Shown: in pieces, positions 4,381 through 5,636 of the stretch
Position numbering within the stretch: position 1 is the stretch's first letter
Layout: each line of letters starts with the position of its first letter
DNA from: Candidatus Microgenomates bacterium
GTDB taxonomy: Bacteria; Patescibacteriota; Microgenomatia; JAADGY01
Length of the DNA: 5,636 nucleotides
Assembly (NCBI GenBank): GCA_015486555.1
Contig: WFRL01000062.1
Span: 1-5,636, forward strand
Direction: 5' to 3'
Notes under the pieces: generated by a model
What the model saw: only the letters and a program-made list of their open reading frames with translations
Told to the model about the DNA's origin: nothing
Database searches by the model: none
Position numbers and translations under genes: made by a program

Positions 4381-5466
4381 TCAGACTAATCTTAGGAAGA
4401 TATAATCTCGTTTGTTTTTTGTAAGTGAATAGTTAATAACTAATCCATAAGTGTTAGTGAGAGGTTGGTTTTTATTTTCTTTTAACTGAGCTAAATATTT
4501 TTCTCCCCATTCAACAAGGATTAAATTATTGTTTTTGAAGTACCTTTCTGAATGGAGTCCGCTTATTTCTTTTGCGCTCCCCAGCCGCCAGAGATCCAAA
4601 TGAATTACTTTTCTTGTGGGAGTTTGATATTCGTTGATGAGGGTAAAAGAGGGAGAAGTTATTTCTCCCCCATATCCGAGTTGACGGAGAAAGTTCCTAA
4701 TAAAAGTAGTTTTTCCTGCCCCTAAGGGACCGAATAAGAGAACGAGGGTAGGGTATTTTTCTTCTCTTTGATTGGAAAAAGCATAGAAACGGCGGCTGAT
4801 TAAAGGAAGATTTGCTTTAGGTTGGTTGGGAAAAGAAGAAAGAGCTAAAGGAACAATAGCCTGGTAGTTTGATCTTAAGATTTTAGAGGGAGTGGTAGTA
4901 GTTAAAACTACTGAGGGAGGGTGGCGTTCTAGACCCCCCGCATCGATTATTAAGTCAATTTTTGCTTGTTCTTCTTTACTGAATTGGGCTAGAATCTCTG
5001 CTAAAGAGTAGGTTGGTGGTAGGCCAGGGCGGTTAGCTGAGGTAGAGGTAAGAGGTTTTTTAAAAAGGGATAGAAGTTGACTAATGAAGAAAGAGTTAAT
5101 TATTCGCCAGCCAAGAGTATTATTTTGGTAGATTCTTTTATCGAGTTGGCGGCTGGAAGGAGAAGGGAGGAGTGGACTGACTAGAGTGTAGGGACCAGGC
5201 AGGAAGTACTCTAACATAAACTGACTGAACCGGTTAAGAGTAATGTAATCCCTAACTGATGCTAGATCTAGGAGGAGGGAAATAGATTTTCGCCGCCCCT
5301 TTTTCAAGGCAAAAAGCTTGTCAACAGCTTTTGGATTAGTCGGGTCCACCCCAATGCCATAACAAGTATCACTAGGGTAGATGATTAGACCTCCTCGAAC
5401 TAAGGCTTCCCTTGCCTCTTGGATAACTGTTTCTAGATTATTTTCTTCCAACTTAATTACTCTCAT
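4381..5466 (-). CDS. tsaC-tsaE: TsaC-TsaE fusion: threonylcarbamoyl-AMP synthase plus t6A ATPase
   Basis: Both halves act in making t6A at position 37 of ANN-decoding tRNAs. Residues 1 to about 205 are a YrdC/Sua5 domain (TsaC) that makes threonylcarbamoyl-AMP from threonine, bicarbonate and ATP. Visible motifs are YPSDTCYGIG (30-39), KKGRRKSISLLL (55-66), LPGPYTLV (89-96), STSANRPG (141-148) and PSVVL...ILR (184-198). Residues about 225-361 are TsaE, the P-loop ATPase of the TsaD-TsaB complex: Walker A GPLGAGKTT (246-254), SPSFTLINEY (271-280), HLDLWRL (289-295), LVEWGEK (317-323). The join is a short proline-containing linker (about 205-224) in one uninterrupted frame. Both domains look complete, although the linker sits where Sua5 proteins have other C-terminal domains. 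tsaB and tsaD are not in the window. ATG 5466 has no Shine-Dalgarno but a TATAAT 7 nt upstream. The stop abuts that of the convergent DsbA-like gene. Confidence 0.93.
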   Translation of the reverse strand: MRVIKLEENNLETVIQEAREALVRGGLIIYPSDTCYGIGVDPTNPKAVDKLFALKKGRRKSISLLLDLASVRDYITLNRFSQFMLEYFLPGPYTLVSPLLPSPSSRQLDKRIYQNNTLGWRIINSFFISQLLSLFKKPLTSTSANRPGLPPTYSLAEILAQFSKEEQAKIDLIIDAGGLERHPPSVVLTTTTPSKILRSNYQAIVPLALSSFPNQPKANLPLISRRFYAFSNQREEKYPTLVLLFGPLGAGKTTFIRNFLRQLGYGGEITSPSFTLINEYQTPTRKVIHLDLWRLGSAKEISGLHSERYFKNNNLILVEWGEKYLAQLKENKNQPLTNTYGLVINYSLTKNKRDYIFLRLV

Positions 5467-5473
5467 GTTTTTA

Positions 5474-5479
5474 ATTATA
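5474..5479 (-). promoter_or_regulatory. -10 element for tsaC-tsaE, leaderless type
   Basis: A perfect minus-strand TATAAT (5479-5474) ends 7 nt before the ATG, so transcription should start at about the A of AUG. No Shine-Dalgarno precedes the gene. As with groES, the -35 region is occupied by AGTTCC heptads and no clear -35 is seen. Confidence 0.55.
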
Positions 5480-5482
5480 ATT

Positions 5483-5573
5483 GGAACTTGGTTGTCGGAA
5501 CTTGGAACTCGGAACTCAGTAATTGGAACTAGGAACTAGGAATTAGGTAAAATGACCAATTTTCAATGACCGA
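5483..5573. repeat. Intergenic heptad repeat array, right copy
   Basis: Thirteen consecutive heptads stay in strict register from 5483. GGAACTT/C/A or a variant occupies 5483, 5497, 5504, 5511, 5525, 5532 and 5539, with degenerate units at 5490, 5518 and 5546. These are followed by TGACCAA, TTTTCAA and TGACCGA (5553, 5560, 5567). It is the opposite-strand counterpart of the left array: CTAGTTCC and ACTGAGTTC blocks occur in both. It starts 3 bases upstream of the tsaC-tsaE -10 element. Confidence 0.8.
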
Positions 5574-5636
5574 GCTAATAGCAAAAATGTGTTGATTTTT
5601 TGCTTTGAATTGACCACAGTATAGGTAAGAATTAAG
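5574..5636. other. Window-end intergenic stretch
   Basis: No coding frame is recognisable. AGCAAAAA (5580-5587) and TTTTTGCT (5597-5604) can form an 8-bp A/T-rich hairpin with a 9-nt loop. No convincing promoter is complete before the window ends. The stretch may belong to the leader of a gene beyond the right edge. Confidence 0.3.

Noticed and set aside
1..5636. CRISPR array, tRNA or rRNA genes, transposase
   Set aside because: The repeats are 7-base tandem units, not spaced direct repeats of CRISPR length. No tRNA fold or rRNA stretch was recognised, and no transposase motifs are present.

Overview
The window looks like bacterial chromosome from a streamlined, uncultured lineage. My best guess is the Candidate Phyla Radiation (Patescibacteria), probably near Microgenomates. 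The reasons are short intergenic spaces, mixed housekeeping genes without their usual partners, a four-domain ribosomal protein S1, a membrane-anchored Dsb-type thioredoxin-fold protein, and intergenic DNA made of 7-base repeats. The placement is inference; no rRNA gene is present. TGA ends one gene, which argues against a code that reads TGA as glycine.

Layout: a heptad repeat array (43-133) leads into a promoter and a two-gene plus-strand operon, groES (196-480) and trxB (489-1502). The gap that follows (1503-1900) has no convincing gene. It holds 18-base direct repeats, a 135-base imperfect inverted repeat of the dispersed REP/MITE-like type, a cluster of ATTGT/ACAAT half-sites and a strong rho-independent terminator. 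On the minus strand are a winged-helix regulator (1901-2338) and, upstream of it, rpsA (2381-3505). rpsA is divergent from a membrane-anchored DsbA-like gene (3610-4380). Between them lie two back-to-back promoters and a perfect 9-bp-arm palindrome. The DsbA-like gene meets, tail to tail with no spacer, a minus-strand tsaC-tsaE fusion (4381-5466). A second heptad array, in the opposite orientation, sits immediately upstream of the fusion (5483-5573). The last ~60 bases hold no recognisable gene.

Functions: protein folding (GroES), thiol redox (TrxB in the cytoplasm, the DsbA-like protein outside the membrane) and translation (S1, and the t6A37 tRNA modification enzymes TsaC/TsaE). The most striking observation is that the DsbA-like protein appears circularly permuted: the half that normally ends this fold (cis-Pro loop and last helix) precedes the half that normally begins it (CPFC active site). 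Other notable points are three genes whose promoters place the transcription start at or almost at the AUG (leaderless mRNAs), a TsaC-TsaE fusion, an insertion of roughly 30 residues in TrxB, and a groES leader that could hide its own Shine-Dalgarno sequence.
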